A stretch of DNA of 64,000 bases from Desulfobacteraceae bacterium (lineage in GTDB: Bacteria > Desulfobacterota > DSM-4660 > Desulfatiglandales > Desulfatiglandaceae): contig JAUWMR010000009.1 of assembly GCA_030613055.1 (NCBI GenBank), forward strand, positions 30,232 to 94,231, given 5' to 3'. The translations under genes were made by a program, and so were the position numbers. Below, piece after piece: positions 61,959-64,000 of this stretch (positions within the stretch are counted from its first letter, which is position 1; every line of letters starts with the position of its first letter). The notes beneath the pieces were generated by a model. The model worked only from the letters and a program-made list of their open reading frames with translations, ran no database searches and was not told where the DNA came from.

Positions 61959-63182
61959 CTATTTAAAAAAACTTTCAATGGCGTCAAACTGGTGCATTGC
62001 CAGTCGTATCACAGAATCGAAACAGCTCGGTGAAAGGCCGAGGCTGTCAAAAGCCTTGTGGTCAAAATTAGGGACAAACCTTTCCCCACTGGTTCCAATT
62101 TCCAGACTGTGGACAATAATGTCCGCCAGATGAACGATAGTCGCATGCGTCCGGTTATCGGCATCTGAAGGGTTGTGGTGATAGAATACATTGTTTTCTA
62201 TGGAAAAAGGAATTTTCCATTTTTTTAATAAATCCCTGCCGATGTCTGTGTGTTTGCAACCAAGGCCGATCTTTTCTTCCTGATGAAGAAGTTCTTTTGA
62301 ACTCGCAGATCTTCTTAATATCTCTTTCGCCTGCTCAGGGTAATACTTGTAAAGTATAAGTCTGCCTATATCATGCAACAGCCCTGACACAAACAACAGT
62401 TCTGTTTGAGTTATATTTTTATATGCACATAAAACTCTCGAAATTATTCCGCAAGCAAGACTGTGTTTTAAAAAAAGATTCATATCTATCATGTCTTTAG
62501 GGATGTCTTTAAAAATAGAAATGGCGCTGATTCCAAGAGCAAGACCTGATATCTCCTGGGTACCGATGATTGTTACAGCTCGTGGGATAGTGTCTATTTT
62601 GGTGGGAAAGGCATATACTGATGAATTTACGATCTTCAGCAGGATTGCAGCCAGACTCGGACTTTTGTTAACTACCTGGGCAATATCGTCGGCAGATGCT
62701 AAAGGGTTTGCAATAACTTCATTTAACTCAAAAACGGTGGAAGGAATCTCCGGAAGCTTAATTTCCTGGTAAGCGATATTATTACGCAGATCGGCTATTA
62801 GTTTTTCTTTTGAATCTTCAGCATTAGCGACCAGATTTTTATTATCGGTTTTTTGAATATCGCTTTGGCTTTTAAGCAAAACAGAAAGCCGGAAAAGCTC
62901 TTTCATGGCCGGGTGTTCAAGATCGACGTGCCGGAATAGATATTTTGTACTTTCTTCTATTCTTTCCAATGATTCCGGATCGATTCTTTTTATTGCGATT
63001 TCTTCATAATCTGGTTCATCTATAGTGACATTTACTTCAGTTATTCCCCACATTTTTAATATTCTTATATGTTTTGGTTGTATTTTCAGATCTTTTGCTA
63101 AGAGAAGCCTTTCATTCAGATCTCTTACATCGTCTGCCAGTATCATGTTTTCCTTTAAATTTTCTACATGAACGATACTCAT
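61959..63182 (-). CDS. HDOD domain signalling protein
   Basis: This 407-residue protein has an N-terminal segment (~1-60, VENLKENMILADDVRDLNERLLLAKDLKIQ) like that preceding HD-GYP domains, and an HDOD domain (~135-330) starting IKLPEIPSTVFELNEVIANP. A HD-like pair is partly retained (SGLLHDIGRLILYKY), but no GYP motif is present. HDOD proteins lack known phosphodiesterase activity and usually act as regulators in signalling. It is the first gene of a two-gene unit with the GAF hybrid kinase. Confidence 0.9.
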   Translation of the reverse strand: MSIVHVENLKENMILADDVRDLNERLLLAKDLKIQPKHIRILKMWGITEVNVTIDEPDYEEIAIKRIDPESLERIEESTKYLFRHVDLEHPAMKELFRLSVLLKSQSDIQKTDNKNLVANAEDSKEKLIADLRNNIAYQEIKLPEIPSTVFELNEVIANPLASADDIAQVVNKSPSLAAILLKIVNSSVYAFPTKIDTIPRAVTIIGTQEISGLALGISAISIFKDIPKDMIDMNLFLKHSLACGIISRVLCAYKNITQTELLFVSGLLHDIGRLILYKYYPEQAKEILRRSASSKELLHQEEKIGLGCKHTDIGRDLLKKWKIPFSIENNVFYHHNPSDADNRTHATIVHLADIIVHSLEIGTSGERFVPNFDHKAFDSLGLSPSCFDSVIRLAMHQFDAIESFFK

Positions 63183-63475
63183 TTTTTTACCTTAATCACC
63201 CTCACCCCAACCCTCTCCCCTCTCCCGCACTATGTGCGGGGATCTTCGACAAGGAGAGGGAGTCCTTCGACTTTTTGTGAAACATTTTAATTACTACGCA
63301 ATTTTCATACCAAATAAACTGATAAAGCAACATCTTGATATTACATGAAAATAATACATTACCAAATAAATCATTCCCAAAGCAATGTCAATTGATAAAA
63401 CAAGACGTCAAGAAATTGCCGATTTTGTGACAGGGTAAACGCATTTGAAAAAATAGAATCAGAAATAAAATCAGT
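63183..63475. other. Non-coding region with a CCCTCACCCCAACCCTCTCCC repeat
   Basis: From ~63198 to 63262, CACCCTCACCCCAACCCTCTCC ... GGAGAGGGAG forms an imperfect palindrome with an inner CCCGCACTATGTGCGGG hairpin. It is a dispersed repeat type. No gene is seen. Confidence 0.55.
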
Positions 63476-64000
63476 TTAAAAGGAACCCCCCAAAACCTCT
63501 CTTATCTTCTGAGAAATCTCTTTCATATTGAACGGCTTTTGGATGAAACCATCACAACCACGCTCTAATATCTCAGTCGCCTGCCCGTTGATGCTGTACC
63601 CACTTGAAAGAAGGACTTTTATATCAGGATCGATCTCTCTCAATCTGTCAAATGTATCACCACCACTCATATCCGGCATGATCATGTCCAAGATGACAAT
63701 ATCAATTTTGTCTTTATTCTTTTCATAGATCTTAGTTGCCTCTTTCCCGCTTCTGGCTATTAATACCGTATAACCCATCTTCTCTAATATTTGCCCACCC
63801 ACATCAATAATCATCTCCTCATCATCCACCAAAAGAACAGTCTCATCTCCGTGCCTGATATCCTCGCTGATCTCTGACTTCTGACCGCTGATCTCTGACT
63901 CCGAGGCTGGGAAGTAGATATTAAAAATGGTCCCTTCACCTTTTTCGCTGTAAACATTGATAAACCCGCTATGATTCTTGATGATTCCATATACAGAGGC
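63476..64000 (-). CDS. Hybrid histidine kinase, C-terminal part (HATPase end and REC), partial
   Basis: The frame is open from the window edge: ASVYGIIKNHSGFINVYSEKGEG (end of the HATPase) continues through the linker SEISGQKSEISEDIRHGDE into a receiver (VDDEEMIIDVGGQ; phospho-Asp in IVILDMIMPD; QKPFN) that ends at 63476. It is a third member of the kinase group at 45885 and 49738. The sensor and kinase core lie outside the window. The ATG at 63832 is internal and should not be used as a start. Confidence 0.9.
   Translation of the reverse strand, partial: ASVYGIIKNHSGFINVYSEKGEGTIFNIYFPASESEISGQKSEISEDIRHGDETVLLVDDEEMIIDVGGQILEKMGYTVLIARSGKEATKIYEKNKDKIDIVILDMIMPDMSGGDTFDRLREIDPDIKVLLSSGYSINGQATEILERGCDGFIQKPFNMKEISQKIREVLGGSF
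63868..63902 (-). repeat. 7-bp tandem repeat inside the third kinase gene, same linker position
   Basis: Units TGATCTC, TGACTTC, TGACCGC, TGATCTC and TGACTCC, in frame, encoding SEISGQKSEIS. Confidence 0.75.

Overview
The window looks like a chromosomal segment of a strictly anaerobic Desulfobacterota (deltaproteobacterial) aromatic degrader. The main support is three consecutive enzymes of the dearomatised benzoyl-CoA pathway (6-hydroxycyclohex-1-ene-1-carbonyl-CoA dehydrogenase, the 6-oxo ring hydrolase Oah/BamA, and cyclohexa-1,5-diene-1-carbonyl-CoA hydratase). Close by are a B12-dependent mutase and the membrane subunit of a Na+-pumping acyl-CoA decarboxylase. Sulfate-reduction and benzoyl-CoA reductase genes are not in the window, so respiratory type and species are not determined. 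Taxonomy is inferred from gene content only.

Layout. 1-10.9 kb (minus strand): a branched-chain-type ABC uptake operon, livG - acyl-CoA ligase - livH - livM - binding protein - livF - LEA14-like lipoprotein - a second, degenerate acyl-CoA ligase, followed after a terminator by a second binding protein cut by the window edge. This reads as import plus CoA activation of an organic acid. 11.1-12.3 kb: dNTP triphosphohydrolase. 13.0-24.4 kb (plus strand): housekeeping run rpsB-tsf-pyrH-frr-uppS-cdsA-dxr-rseP-tsaB-psd-pssA-rsmD-coaD-ihfA (translation, UMP kinase, isoprenoid and phospholipid synthesis), ending against a convergent rlpA lipoprotein. 25.7-29.8 kb: SDR-had-oah-dch. 30.2-34.5 kb: a two-subunit methylmalonyl-CoA mutase divergent from a Na+ decarboxylase beta subunit, an unusual delta/gamma-like subunit, and a convergent 72-residue biotin carrier. 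35.0-37.9 kb: pilC-pilS. 38.4-44.4 kb: radical SAM fusion, rng, PP2C phosphatase, FHA protein, zinc ribbon. 44.5 kb: tRNA-Thr(CGU). 44.9 kb: pyrF. 45.9-64 kb: a signalling-rich accessory region with four hybrid histidine kinases, two nearly identical cheX genes, an HDOD protein, a PEP-CTERM protein with a sigma-54-type promoter, an RND efflux pair, a truncated LutA-like gene and a QueG-like Fe-S protein.

The most unusual feature is the repeat landscape. Short degenerate tandem repeats of constant period (7 bp, sometimes 8 or 10) recur between genes with a different consensus at each locus. They run into the ends of genes, where they supply stop codons. Period-7 tracts of the same kind also lie inside three hybrid kinase genes, exactly at the linker between kinase and receiver domains. 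Around these sit several palindromic MITE-like elements, some with apparent 9-bp target duplications and one inserted in another.
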